A DNA stretch of 64,000 bases from Ascarosepion bandense (GCA_037127315.1 JBBBDQ010001270.1:2112501-2176500); one strand, 5' to 3'; counted from the stretch's first letter, positions 21,661 to 33,582 are shown. Notes: generated by a model from the letters alone, not told the origin. Made by a program: numbers and translations.

Positions 21661-22292
21661 TATGGGTAGAGGGGATATATCTATATCTTGCTCTCTCTGT
21701 ATATATTAGATATTGTTATGGCGCCCTCCTACGAGCAATGGAATCTTCCTCTTGTTATATATGATTACCTGCGTGACTTCTGGAGGGAAGTTCCTCGCAG
21801 TAACAGCCATTGTCACTGTCAGCTCTCTGCCTTTCGGCGGAGAGTATTAACCCAGTCGTGGCTCCGCCGAAGAGTAGAGTCACGACTGGGGAATATCACA
21901 CCACTTAAATGACTTTTTGTCGAGAGTTTAAAATGACACAACCAACGAAGCGAACAACCTTCTTTAATGCCAACCAAACGATCAGACAGGGCAAGTTTAA
22001 CAGATAACCCCTCATTGGATCTTACTTTTAGAATTAAAATATTTGCACTTTTGTTTGAACATATTCTTAGAAAGCTTGATCTTAAGACTTGTGGTCCTGG
22101 GTTTGAGGGTAAAATGTATCTGGTGACAAGGTCTCTGATTGGGAGGTTGTGGGGGTCATGGAATCACCTCTTAATTGCTGTTGTTCCCAGGTCTACTCTG
22201 ACCCGGAGTGGTGGCACCTGTTAGGGTTCCAGCTATGGGCAAATAGTAACACCCAAATTGAGGTCAAAACACTATGAAAGTATAAAAATGGG

Positions 22293-22297
<5 letters not shown>

Positions 22298-22356
<59 letters not shown>
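22298..22356. repeat. (TA)n tract
   Basis: About 59 bp of pure TA. Confidence 0.95.
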
Positions 22357-22359
<3 letters not shown>

Positions 22360-22392
22360 TTTTGTGAAAATATATACGTTTTTCAAGGAAAA

Positions 22393-22566
22393 AGGCTATA
22401 GAATGCAATCTAGCATATAATTTAGCCCATAACCGGAGGGAAGAGGCGGATTAATACCTTTCCCAAGAGTATTTATGTGTAAGTGAATACAAGGAATTCA
22501 ACTGGAATTCGAACTCGGTTCCCTAATTTCTCGTTCCGAGTCGATATCCACTGCATCACAACTCAC
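22393..22566 (-). mobile_element. SINE, head and centre only
   Basis: Minus strand, from gctatagaa(t)gcaatct to the head (gtcgatatccactgcatcac); the tail third is missing. Confidence 0.8.
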
Positions 22567-22685
22567 ATTAATAAAGAGGACTATGAATAATATCTTGGCA
22601 CCATGAACAATTTCTTGCTGTTTTTCCATGAAAACTAATGTTTTATTTACACAAATATGTGAGACACAGGTCACTGAATGTATTG

Positions 22686-23060
22686 TCAATCGCTAACCAG
22701 TACTTTTTCCCATCTTTCTGGGAAAAAAAGTCTTTTAAAGCTATCCACCAGTCAACCTATTTTTAGCAATTTCAAAAAAAAAGGAAGTGCTGCTCAGCCA
22801 GGCCATATGCCATCGATAGGAACAAGTGATATTCGGACGGGGCAATGTCTAGTAAATACGGGTTGTCGGGTAGAACTTCCAATTTAAGCGTTTCCAAGTA
22901 GGTTTTCTCCCGTTTTGCAACATGTTGTATGTTACCGCCGTGTTAGAAAATTCATTTGTCGTGTCTCTGCTCATATAGCGGCCTTTCATTTATCAAGGCT
23001 CGGCTCAAACGCATCATTATCAGTCAATAGCGTTCTTCCCTGATGGCATCGGTCGGTTTG
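22686..23060 (-). pseudogene. mariner transposase fragment
   Basis: Minus-strand reading with several frame breaks: RLSRALINERPL, HVAKREKTYLETLKLEVLP, YLLDIAPSEYHLFLSMAYG, LAEQHF. This matches the catalytic half of mariner transposases (HDNARPHVA ... SPDxAPSDYHLF). The second catalytic block (HDNA) is destroyed. A Helitron begins 34 bp downstream. Confidence 0.75.
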
Positions 23061-23093
23061 AGCACATATTTGTGAACAGAATTTTGAAACACA

Positions 23094-23413
23094 TCTATTT
23101 AAACTTATTTATAAATGGAACTTTGTCTCTGTGTGTGTATCTGTGTGGGTGTGTCCGTTACCTATAGACTCCAAAACGGCTGAGCCGATTTTCTTGAAAT
23201 TTTACACAGTTGTACTATAAGCGTCTGCAAGTATCCTTAGCTAGGGTTTGTTTCAAGGTAACCCCGATAAACATCAAAAATCGATCATCGAAAAAATCGG
23301 GTTATAGAAGGAGTGGTCGATTTTAAGCAAATTTGATACACTCATAGACAAAGACATAAGAAATAATATTCAGAAGTTTTAAGATTGCCGTTCTTACAAT
23401 AGTGCAGAAATCG

Positions 23414-23455
<42 letters not shown>

Positions 23456-23826
23456 ACAAGATGTTTGTGTGTGTGTTTGTTTATCTGCCTATATGTCCGT
23501 ATTTTTTCAGCCCTTTTTTTTTTATTTTTTGCTTCGGGTTTGGCTCTAAGTAGGTATAATTGTAGTTCTTAGTCTCGGCCATGATACCATTTACTCAGAG
23601 GATTTATTTAGCCTTCAAAATTCAGTTTACGACGATAAAAACTTATTTGATATCGATACCAGGAAATCAAAATTTGACTTACATCCATTCATTTTTCTTT
23701 CAGTCTACGGTTTCGCTTTAACTGGAAGCAACTATTGCATTTTAGTTCAAAGAGTCTGAGCTCCAGGACCATGGATTAGTTTTAAAGTTTTTATTACACC
23801 CGAGCAATGCCGGGATATACTGCTAG
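23094..23826 (+). mobile_element. Non-autonomous Helitron
   Basis: Plus strand, from TCTATTTAAACTTATTTATA (a 3-bp variant of the family start) to CTGCTAG, with T following. It has the subterminal hairpin (ccgagcaatgccggg) and an internal (TA)n tract at 23417-23452. Confidence 0.8.
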
Positions 23827-24264
23827 TTGATATAAAAATAACAAATAGGAAGCTTTAATCTTTAGTCATGAGTAATATATTTTAGTGTAACTATTACAAT
23901 AAGAATCGTAGAACGCAATTAAAATGTCTGAAAATATTTTCTGAACAAGCGAATACTTTTAGGCTAATCCGATAAATATTAGCAGAAATTCAGATCTGAT
24001 AAACAATTATTTTTGAGCCAATAAGAATATTTTTTTTCGAATTCAAATTTGCCAATTTAACCATCAAAGATTCTGCCGAGAACATCCAGGTAATTTGCTA
24101 TCGTTTGAAAGGAAACGTCTTTCTCAGATTTATTGACCAATCGGAATGCTTGAGTGATCTTATCAACCATATCTAAAAAACTCTGTCCACTAGTTTAATT
24201 AGTCCACTAGTTTAATTAGTTCACTAATTTAATTAGGACCACTGCGTAAGTGTATGAAACGAAT

Positions 24265-24450
24265 TTGTGTTCGAATTCCAGTCAAATCTTTTTCATTCAC
24301 TTAGGCGCAAATACCCTTGGGCAAGGTATTAATCCATGTCTTCTCCCACTAGCTATGGGTTAAATAGCAAGACAAATCAGGGTATTTATAATTGGTTGGC
24401 AACCATTCTATCACGAAAAGTAATGGCAACCTACTGCGGGAAAATCTTCT
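24265..24450 (+). mobile_element. SINE, truncated at the tail by an RTE copy
   Basis: From the B box (gtgttcgaattccag) to gggaaaatcttct, where RTE sequence starts without a gap. 23827-24264 shows no recognisable gene. Confidence 0.78.
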
Positions 24451-24945
24451 AAGCATTCCAGAAGTTGAGTAAAGTATTAAGAGACAGGACAATTTCGCTA
24501 AAAACAAAGAAGAGAGTACTGGATTGATATGTGATGTCAGTTCTTCAATATGGCAGTGAATTCTGGACAATATCATAAAAAATGAAAGAGAAACCTGAAG
24601 CAACTGAAATGTGGTTCTATAGAAGGATGCTGCGAATATCATGGATCGAGCATGATGAGGTTTTGGAAAGGATGGAAACAAAAAGAAAATTAATAATGAG
24701 CATTAGGAAGAGACAGCTAAAGTTCTTTGGACATGCAATGAGAAAAGAGGGTTTGGAGAACGTGATACTAACAGGCCAGATAGAGGGAAAAAGAGACAGG
24801 TGAAAGCAGTGGATAACATATTTGAAGCAGGGGGGTGACGGAACGAGTATTTTGTGGTGTAACAGGAGAAAGCTTGCTAAGAGTAACCAGGAATAGGGAG
24901 ATGTGGAAAGCCATGATCGTCTACGTCCTGAAAGAACAGGGCACT
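24451..24945 (+). mobile_element. RTE LINE, 5'-truncated
   Basis: Encodes [29 protein letters not shown], then [20 protein letters not shown] and [20 protein letters not shown], and ends gaacagggcac without a GAA tail. A six-base gap removes two codons (H-V-S-N to H) in the conserved EH-V-SND motif. Confidence 0.8.
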
Positions 24946-25290
24946 TACTGCCTGCGGACGGGAAGGAACACGGATGAGGCTCCGCCGAAGAGTAGAGACT
25001 AGTCTAGGATAAACAGACAAGAGCCCGACCTTGCCTTATGAAAGGTCTACAGGAAATTTTTGCCGAGCTGACGTAAAACTCAACCTTGTGCCATATTCAA
25101 CCTCAGTGGCGCGGTAGATGAATATCAGTACTTTTATTTTAATTAGAAAAGATTTTTCTGTTGTTTTTACAATGATGTTCACGCTGTACAAGGCCTAAGA
25201 CACCTTGAGGTGGAGGATCAATGAGTAGGAGGGATTATTTGGATGAAACCTGCTTGGGATGAAACGATTTGAAAAATTCTCTTTTTGAAT

Positions 25291-25350
25291 GGTGAGTCAG
25301 TAAGGGCCATAAGTTACACACGCTTGGGCAATCATGCCTCGAAAGAAATA
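25291..25350 (-). mobile_element. SINE tail fragment
   Basis: tgagtcagtaagggccataa to catgcctcgaaagaaat. 24946-25290 holds no recognised feature. Confidence 0.6.
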
Positions 25351-25407
25351 TCTTTCATATTTAATATGAACATATTACTATTAAAATAAGTTTTACAAGT
25401 ACATTAC

Positions 25408-25604
25408 CGGCCATAATTATTAGGCTACCCTAGTTTTAAGAAAATTATGTATTTCATACTATTTTTTAGTATTTATTGCCTAGTGAATAATTCTAAATGA
25501 AAATAGAATGGTTCTTTTGTGAATACTGCACAATAACACGCGCATCAAATGAATTTATGAATATTTAATAATTACCTATATTGCAGTTTCATTAATGAAA
25601 ACAT
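25408..25604 (+). mobile_element. Tc1/mariner-type MITE, left half
   Basis: The terminus ggccataattattaggctac and inner block match the complete copy at 38751-39136. It stops at gaaaacatgaag. Confidence 0.65.
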
Positions 25605-25866
25605 GAAGCTTGAAGCGCAATAGCCGGCGAAGATGATTGACAGATATTCCTGGCCACAGATGACATAATAAAGCGAAAACACGAGAAGGCAAAAATACGT
25701 GGAAATGAGGGATTATATAAGTTTAGGGTTTTCTGTCCGAAAAGAGACGCAGAGACGACGCAGAGAAGAGAGAAGAAGAGAAGGGATCCCGATAACTCCT
25801 GCATTGCACAATTATCTCTGGCTACAGCCTCCACTCCAGACAATCGCCACCGACGAAGAATAAATA
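25605..25866 (+). repeat. Possible LTR or unknown insertion
   Basis: A GC-richer block with a TATA-like ggattatataagtt (25710) followed by a purine-rich stretch, and gaataaatat at the end. It separates two MITE copies. Promoter-like and polyA-like spacing resembles a short LTR, but no terminal TG/CA or duplication was found. Confidence 0.3.
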
Positions 25867-25888
25867 TATAAGTTTATATTTTTATATA

Positions 25889-26281
25889 TACACTAACGGC
25901 CATAATTGTTAGGAAATCCCATTTAAAAGAAATGATGTATTTCATACTATTTTTATTATTTATTGTTAAGTGGATAATTCTAAATGAAAATAGAATGGTT
26001 ATTTTGTTATTATTACTTTGCAACATTTTACAAGGCAGCCGGAAAGCTTTGGCTTCGGCCAGCCAATAAGAAGAAGAGACTAGCATAGGGAAGAGAGCAC
26101 AAAAACAGGACACCAGAGCAGTTCATTTGATGCACATGTTATTGTGCAGTATTAACAAAAGAACCATTCTATTTTCATTAAGAATTATCGACTTGGCTAT
26201 AAATACTAAAAATAGTATGAAATACATCATTTCTTTTTAAAATAAATGGGGTGGCCTAATAATTATGGCCGCCGACGTGTA
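25889..26281 (+). mobile_element. Tc1/mariner-type MITE, complete
   Basis: Termini cactaacggccataattgtt and (reversed) ggcggccataattattaggc are inverted repeats of over 100 bp. The inner arms carry tagaatggtt / aaccattcta in opposite orientation. The centre is unrelated to the copy at 38751. No transposase. Confidence 0.72.
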
Positions 26282-26422
26282 GCATAGACAATTTTTATTA
26301 TGAAGTGGATAAATTCTTTTCAATATTGTTCGTTAATAAGTTGGTAGCATGCGCCATGTTTTAATCAGTTATTTATTAAAGATAGCTATTCTTTAGCATC
26401 AGTTTAAGCTATTTTTTCAAGA

Positions 26423-27375
26423 TCAGTGTTAAATGTCATACGTGATACACGCTTGGTCGATCATGTCTTGAAAGAGAAATGGCTGATTGGGCAGACGATT
26501 TTTCCGGAATAGGTTGCGATTACTTTCTGCGGGAGACTAGTTGCCAATTAAAACTTTAGAACCCAATCTGCTCTGCAATCTAGCCCATAGCTGGAGTGGG
26601 AAGTGACGGATTTGTGGTGATACGGAGCAAAAGCGATAGACCGGATGTTTGCGCTCACACGACAAAAAAGCAAATGACCAAAAGTCGTCCGTGCGCATCC
26701 GGGTTCGCGTAGATGTTTCGGTTGAAAAATAAAATTTAATCAAATATTAAATTTCCATTTAGCGAGCCTATGCGAATTTTATTTATCAGCCAATGGGAAG
26801 CCCAGAACAAATACAAGTGTGAAATCCCAAACGAGCTGCTGTGATCCAAAAAGCAGATATAAAAAGCAGATACAGACAGACCCCAGCAGGCAGACCTCAA
26901 GGAGAAGAGTGTAATCAATGTCCCCTGGACTTAAGTCAAATGGCTACTACGCTTGTCTCTTTCCTTCTCCCCTGTTTCAAAACTACTTACTGACCTAAGG
27001 CGCGACTACATCAAAGACATTCCTCACTTACACGCTCCCTACATTCCTAAGCATTAATTCTCTTTCAGCTTATTATTTGACATGAACATTTTAACCTCCG
27101 TTGGACCTATACTTCAAGTTATTACTTCAATTTTAAAAACATTAATTGATATGTGTATATATAAAATGCTATTTTTCTGCTCAAATTACCTTTCTTGATT
27201 TGTAATCATTTTATGACTTATAGTGGGCTATCTACAACAAGGCCAATACCCTTCACTAGAACGGAATCCCACTACAACTAGAAAAGGAATAGATAAGATA
27301 GATAACCCACTATAGATTAATACCTTTGCCCGTTAGTAAATTAAATGAATTCAACTGGAATTCTAACTCGGATGG
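26423..27375 (-). mobile_element. SINE split by an insertion
   Basis: Tail and centre are at 26423-26614 and end gtgacggatt. The head side resumes at 27316 with gattaatacctttgccc and runs to 27375. The 701 bp between them is a later insertion with a 4-bp repeat GATT at both edges. Confidence 0.7.
26615..27315 (+). mobile_element. LTR-like insertion within a SINE
   Basis: Starts TGTGGTGATACGG, with a TATA-like gatataaaaagcagatac at 26856 and an AT-rich 3' half. Near the right edge tatagtgggctatct (27219) and its inverse agatagataacccactata (27297-27315) form a 97-bp fold-back. GATT lies on both sides. A solo LTR is the best guess; the fold-back is unexplained. Confidence 0.4.
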
Positions 27376-27393
27376 CATCATTTGCTAGTGGAT

Positions 27394-27706
27394 GTGCGTT
27401 GTGGCGCAGTGGATATCGGCTCGGAACGGGAAATCGAGGAACCGAGTTCGAATTCTAGTTTAATTTCTTGCATTTACTTACGCGCAAATACGTTTGGGAA
27501 AGGTATTAATCCCTCTCTTCCCTCCAGTTATGGGTTAAATAATAGGACAGATTGGGTTCGATAGCCTTGGTCGGCAACCAGTCTACCGCAGAAAGCAATG
27601 GCAAATTACTGCAGGATAATCTTCTGCCCAGTCAGTCATGTCTCTTTCGAGACATGATCGCCCAAGCGTGTATCATGTATGGCACTTAACTGACTGAGCA
27701 ACAATA
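27394..27706 (+). mobile_element. tRNA-derived SINE, full length, well preserved
   Basis: Complete from gatgtgcgttgtggcgcagtg to cacttaactgactga. Good reference copy of the family, with A box (tggcgcagtgg) and B box (gagttcgaattct) intact. Confidence 0.88.
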
Positions 27707-27906
27707 GATTTTTGAAAAATTAAAAAATTCACTGAGGTTTATATGCGGTAAAACAAAATAAACCGAACCAAATCGTTTTGGTCACTACTTACCCTATTTT
27801 GAAACGAAGTATTTCTTTTTCGGTTTGTTTGATAGTATGACATACAATAAATAATAAAATATACATTGTTTTAAATTTAAACGTTTTCTTTATCAATCTT
27901 TATCTA

Positions 27907-28066
27907 GGACAGATTGGGTTCTATAGACTTGGTCGGCAACCAGTCTACCGCAGAAAGCAATGGCAACCTACTGCGGGATAATCTTCTGCCCAGTCAGTCA
28001 TGTCTCTTTCGAGACATGATCGCCCAAGCGTGTATCGCGTATGGCACTTAACTGACTGACTGATCA
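27907..28066 (+). mobile_element. SINE, 5'-truncated
   Basis: Starts in the conserved centre (aggacagattgggttctata) and keeps the tail. 28067-28724 holds no recognised gene. Confidence 0.85.
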
Positions 28067-28724
28067 TTCGCTATCCTAATGCTTACTTCAGATTTCGGTG
28101 TCGTAGCATTTCACAAATGCATAAATTTCCAATCTGTAACTCACCTCTTGGACTGCTTTTGCTAAAGACCATAGTGTAGAAAAGGGCACACTGAAAGTAA
28201 GTCGACCTAATTGAAAAGCGTAAAATTGAAGTTTATTTAATATCGTCATTTACTTACGTTAAGTAAGTTCCATGTATACAGAGAGAATTCTCAATTTCTC
28301 TAAGTAAGAAGAAATCCGGCGGTTAAATGAAAATCTTGCTTTTATTACATTGATTTTAACAATTCATTTCCACTGAGTTCGTTGTTTAATGAGAAATCAA
28401 TACAGTGTGATTTAATCGTCGGAAGCGGAGAGGTTTAATAAAAATCGATCATTTCAAAATTTTAATAGAAAATGTTATGTTGATTAGGATTTGTGATACG
28501 CGCCGGCGACGAATAACAAACAAGATTCTGGGCGAGGAAAGAAAAGAACACGAAGTGAAAACTGCATTGCAAAGAAAAAGAGAATATTTATATATCAAAA
28601 CTGACCTCATGAGGATCAGAAATTTATTAGTGCGTGTTTATTCTATTGAAATTTTAATTAGATATTTAACTAGAGACAAAGAAAACAAATTAACAGACTT
28701 GTGTTACTAACACTAATACTACTA

Positions 28725-29730
28725 CTACTACTACGAAGAAGAAGAAAAGCCGGAACAGAAAGAGACTGAATGAAGAGAACGAGATAAGGGAAGAGGAAAG
28801 GAAGAGAAAAAGTACTAACACTACTGCTATTACTACTTCTAGTACTAAGAAGAAGGAGGAGAAGAAAAGAAGAAGAAAAGAAGAAGAAGAAGAAAAGCCG
28901 GAACAGAAAGAGACTGAATGAAGAGATAAGGAAGGAAGAAAGGGGGAGAAAAAGTACTACCACTACTGCTATTACTACTTCTACTACTAAGAAGGAGGAG
29001 AGGAAGAAAAGAAGAAGAAGAAAAGAAGAAGAAGAAGAAGAAAAGCCGGAACAGAAAGAGACCGAATGAAGAGAACGAGATAAGGGAGGAAGAAAGGGGG
29101 AAAAAAAGTACTACCACTACTGCTATTACTACTTCTACTACTAAGGAAGGAAGGAGGAGGAAGAAGAAGAAGAAGAAGAAGAAGAAGAAGAAGAAGAAGA
29201 AGAAGAAGAAGAAAAGCCGGAACAGAAAGAGACCGAATGAAGAGAACGAGATAAGGGAGGAAGAAAGGGGGAGAAAAAGTACTACCACTACTGATATTAC
29301 TATTTCTAATACTACTACTACTACTACTGAGAAGAAGAAGAAGAAGAAGAAGAAGAAGAAGAAGAAGAAAAGCCGGAACAGGATGAGACTGAATGAAGAG
29401 TATGAGATAAGGGAGGAGGAAAGGGAGGAGAAAAAGAATGATACATAAAAGAATAAAAAAGAAAAAAATCGGAGGAAGAAGACAAAGAAGAACGAAGAAT
29501 GAAGATGCATAAAAAAACAAGAATAGGGGGAGGAGAAATATAAGAAGAATGTAATGAAACAAAATAAACAAGTGTGAGAAGGAGGAGGAACAAGTGAAGT
29601 TGATGATGATGATGAGGAGGAGGAGGAGCTTGAGAAGGGAATAAGAAGATGATGAAACAAAAGATAGGACATTTAAAGAAGACGAGGAGAAGAAGAGTGA
29701 TAAGAAGAAACAAAAGGCAGAAAGAAGAGA
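28725..29730. repeat. Compound GAA-rich minisatellite
   Basis: Five large units share gccggaacagaaagaga (starts at 28749, 28897, 29045, 29216, 29372) and tactaccactactgctatta. Spacings of 148, 148, 171 and 156 bp differ by the length of the (GAA)n run in each. It degrades into irregular purine-rich sequence after 29450. The long Ser/Phe/Leu reading frames on the minus strand are repeat artefacts. Confidence 0.9.
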
Positions 29731-30084
29731 AGAAAAAGAGAGAAGGTGGTATTATAACACCAAACATCATGACCAACAAAATATACCAAACATTGTTAAA
29801 TATATTTTGAAACACAACAATATTCGTTTTTTTAATATCATTATTCTCACCGAGAGGATATAGCAAGATTGGTTTGAACAACAAATTACTCTCTTACACA
29901 TAGAGTATTAACTAGCAGCCATGTTGTTGTTCTATTTTGCCCTTTTTTGAGAAGAGTCAATAAATCGTTTGGGTAAAGTTGTCTCCCTTAACACCTCCCC
30001 TTTTTATCTTTTTCTTCGGATGACTTCTTTCGGGAATTTATTTACAGTCGATAGGTTTTCTCTTTTTTTCTTAATGCTCAGAAT
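29731..30084. other. Unassigned AT-rich sequence
   Basis: Nothing recognised between the purine-rich array and the 94-bp satellite. Confidence 0.4.
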
Positions 30085-31035
30085 TTTAGTAGAAATTATC
30101 CCTTCCTTATACTTGATCTTTCTATTATATCACAGCACATTCATCGTCCATAAATGGTCAATTGACATCTATCCTCTATAGTGTCATAATCTAACCTTCA
30201 TTCAAATTGCTCTTTCCATTATATCACACCACATTCATCGTCCATAAATGGTCAATTGACATCTATCCTCTATAGTGTCATAATCTAACCTTCAATCAAA
30301 TTGCTCTTTCCGTTATATCGCACCACGTTCATCGTCCATAAATGGTCAATTTACATTTATCCTCTATAGTGTCATAATCTAACCCTCATTCAAATTGCTC
30401 TTTCCGTTATATCACAGCACATTCATCGTTCATAAATGGTCAATTGATATCTATCCTCTATAGTGTCATAATCTAACCCTCATTCAAATTGCTCTTTCCG
30501 TTATATCGCACCACGTTCATCGTCCATAAATGGTCAATTGATATCTATCCTCTATAGTGTCATAATCTAACCCTCATTCAAATTGCTCTTTCCGTTATAT
30601 CGCACCACGTTCATCGTCCATAAATGGTCAATTTACATTTATCCTCTATAGTGTCATAATCTAACCCTCATTCAAATTGCTCTTTCCGTTATAGCACAGC
30701 ACATTCATCGTTCATAAATGGTCAATTGACATCTATCCTCTATAGTGTCATAATTTAACCTTCATTCAACTTGATCTTTCCATTATATCATACTTCATTC
30801 ATCATCTAAAAAGGTCCAATCGTCATCTATCCTCTCTATCTTCATAGTCTTCCATTCCTCCAACTCAAACTTTCCGTTAAATCATACCTCATTCATCATC
30901 CAAAAAGGGCCAATTGACGTCTATCCTCTATATCTTCATAAACTAACCTTCCTTAAACTTGCTCATTTTTTAATATCATTCCTCAATCATCATCTAAAAA
31001 GGGCCAATTTCGATCTATACTCTATATATTTAAAC
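30085..31035 (+). repeat. 94-bp satellite array, about 10 units
   Basis: The marker cctctatagtgtcataatct starts at 30173, 30267, 30361, 30455, 30549, 30643 and 30737, and its diverged forms at 30831, 30925 and 31019, each exactly 94 bp apart. Units alternate between variants (e.g. ttgacatcta / ttacattta), suggesting higher-order pairing. The right-hand three units are the most diverged, as expected at an array edge. No promoter or coding sequence seen. Confidence 0.95.
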
Positions 31036-31104
31036 ATATATTTATTTGTAGGTATGCGCGGAGTCTTTAATTCACATATAACTAGAGAGCTAACTCAGTA
31101 TTTT

Positions 31105-31106
31105 CG

Positions 31107-31159
<53 letters not shown>

Positions 31160-31170
31160 CAGTCTGTTTA

Positions 31171-31210
<40 letters not shown>

Positions 31211-31223
31211 GTTCAGCCTGTTT

Positions 31224-31275
<52 letters not shown>
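31105..31275. repeat. (ATCT)n array in three blocks
   Basis: Blocks separated by ctcagtctgtttat-type spacers like those at 6164-6625. 31276-31565 is AT-rich with no other content. Confidence 0.95.
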
Positions 31276-31564
31276 GTTTATTAATATTTATCAATGAATA
31301 AATTAATACAGCAAATTAAATAAAATTAATACAGCAAATTAAATAAAATTTTCTTTGAATATAAAATTCGTAAAATTTTAAAAGTAAAATTAGACGTCAA
31401 AACAAAGCTTATGCGGTTTCAATATTTTTTTTATAAAAGTTATCGCAATTATTTAAAAAACTGCAGTCTAAAGTCATTATAAAAACTAGAAAATCACATT
31501 TTACATCAATAACAAGGTAATAAAATCAACAACAGATAAGCAAGATCTACAATAAAAGAAAAAT

Positions 31565-31565
<1 letters not shown>

Positions 31566-31603
<38 letters not shown>
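31566..31603. repeat. (CA)n-(TA)n microsatellite
   Basis: Simple tract. Confidence 0.9.
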
Positions 31604-31692
31604 TAAAAAATGTGAAAGAACACGTAGATTAAAAATCCACTGTTCAAGCATTTCCTTTTATAAAGTGTGTTCGATACAGAGCAGAGCTTAAT

Positions 31693-32026
31693 ATTGTAAT
31701 TTTGTTATTACAATGGTTTATAAAAGCATGATATCACTACACAAAAATTTTCATGTTTCAGGACAAAACTGTTCCTCTTCAGGTGATATGTTAAAATAAA
31801 TGGTGAAAATGGTTTATTTTGAAAATATAAAATGAATTCATAGTTATTTAGAAAATTAGGAAGTGGTATATTATTTCTAAATAACCATGAATTCATCTTT
31901 TTTTTCAAAAATACATCCTTTTCACCATTTATTTTAACATATCCCCTGAAGACGAACACTTATTCTGAAACATAAAAATTATTGTGTAGTGATATTATGC
32001 TTTTATAAACCATTGTAATAACAAAA

Positions 32027-32029
<3 letters not shown>
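31693..32029. repeat. Large palindrome built from a Penelope-like tail
   Basis: Two inverted arms of about 160 bp (31693-31858, 31870-32029) carry tgaaacat-ataaaaatt and cctgaagacgaacac / its inverse. The CTGAAGA...TGAAAC arrangement is the degenerate hammerhead-like motif seen in several PLE tails here. (TA)n and (TG)n tracts follow to 32092. Confidence 0.75.

Positions 32030-32092
<63 letters not shown>
32030..32092. repeat. (TA)n-(TG)n microsatellite
   Basis: Simple tract at the right edge of the palindrome. Confidence 0.95.
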
Positions 32093-32094
<2 letters not shown>

Positions 32095-32214
32095 TTTGAA
32101 GAATTTATGTCTTGATCTACTGACGCTTCTTCACAGTAACAGCCAGAAACTATTATGTACTGATTTTGTTATAGTTTATATTCTGGAAGTTAAATATCCA
32201 ACATAGTCATTTTA

Positions 32215-32350
32215 ATTGCGCACTATAGATTTGTTTTGTTCTCATATTGTTTGACATCTTCATATCATTTCATATTCACAACTGAGCATAGATTTTCAAT
32301 AGGATTCAATTTTGTACTTGATGGTGCCCAGTGCATTGTCTTCTCTGCTG
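32215..32350 (-). pseudogene. Tc1-like transposase fragment
   Basis: Minus-strand reading MHWAPSSTKLNPIENLCSVV, stop, YEDVKQYE. This matches the SPDLNPIENLW...VK..IYE.GKQY block with the third catalytic residue of Tc1-type transposases; the Asp of SPD is Thr-Lys here, so it is dead. 32351-32817 may contain more of it but nothing is clear. Confidence 0.55.
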
Positions 32351-32817
32351 TAAATTATTTATGCCAAAAAAAAAAAAAAATCACGAGTAACCTTAGGGAA
32401 AAGAAAAGGAATATTGTCAAGCATGAATATACACTTTATTTTAAAACTGAGGCTGAAACTTGTATCATTCAATAAAAAGTCTTGTCCGTGAAATCGCATT
32501 AGTTAACAGTGATCGGTTTAAGACCTTCATTCAATTTGAATGGTTTAATAGCTTCGAAAAATCAATTTCCATGTATTTTTTGACCCAGTTCTGACCCATT
32601 TGCTTCACTGAGACGAATTTGCCTTGGAGATTTCTAGACCGATCCAGATTTGGGAAGTATTCCAAAGCATTTTTTCGGCTTGACTCAATCAATTCCTAGC
32701 CATTCAAAAATCTGAGCACTGATTAAAAGTGGTTGATCTGATGCAACTCGTTTTAGAATAGGTTTCCACCGAGAAGAAACAGACTAAAAGCCTTTTTCTT
32801 TGTTTCTATTTCTCAAA

Positions 32818-32843
32818 TCTAAACTTATTTATAAATGGAACTT

Positions 32844-32896
<53 letters not shown>

Positions 32897-33157
32897 GTTA
32901 CTTATAGACTCCGAAACGGCTGAACCTATTTTCTTGAAAATTTACACAGTTATACTATAAGCGTCTGCGAGTGTTCTTAGCTAGGTTTTGGGTCGATGTA
33001 CCCTCCATAAATTTCGATAATCGATAATCGAAAAATCGTTTTATCGAAGGAATGGTCCGATTTTAATCAAATTTGATACACTCATAGATAAAGACATACA
33101 AAACGATATTCAGAAGTTTCAAGGATGCAGTTCTTACAATAGTGCAGAAAATCGATA

Positions 33158-33207
<50 letters not shown>

Positions 33208-33582
33208 CAAACTGTTTGTGTGTGTATCTGTTTTTCTGCCTGTAATTTTTTCAGTCCTTTTATTTTAGATTTTGCTTCGGGTTTGGCTCTAAGTATGTAT
33301 AATTGTAGTTCTTAGTCTCAGCCATGATGTCATTTACTCAGAGGACATATTTAGCCTTCAAAATTCAGTTTACGATGAAAAAACTTTTTTTATATCAATA
33401 CCAGGTAATCAAAATTTGACTTAATCCATTCATTTTTCTTTCAGTCTACGGTTTCGCTTTAACTGGAAACAGCTATTGCTTTTTATTCTTTCGTGCCAAC
33501 GTCCAAAGGGGCTGAGCTCCAGGATCATGGATTAGTTTTAAAGCTTTCATTACACCCGAGCAACGCTGGGCTATACTGCTAG
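32818..33582 (+). mobile_element. Non-autonomous Helitron
   Basis: Cleanest copy: A|TCTAAACTTATTTATAAATG at the start and ctatactgctag|T at the end, with hairpin ccgagcaacgctggg. Internal (TG)n near the start and (TA)n at 33162-33204. 765 bp, no ORF. Confidence 0.85.

Noticed and set aside
28845..29884. Long minus-strand reading frames (up to 275 codons) rich in Ser, Phe and Leu
   Set aside because: They are translations of GAA/CTA repeat runs in several frames; no domain, and composition follows the repeat.
30085..31035. CRISPR-like array
   Set aside because: Units are contiguous 94-bp repeats with no alternating unique spacers, in a eukaryotic intron.
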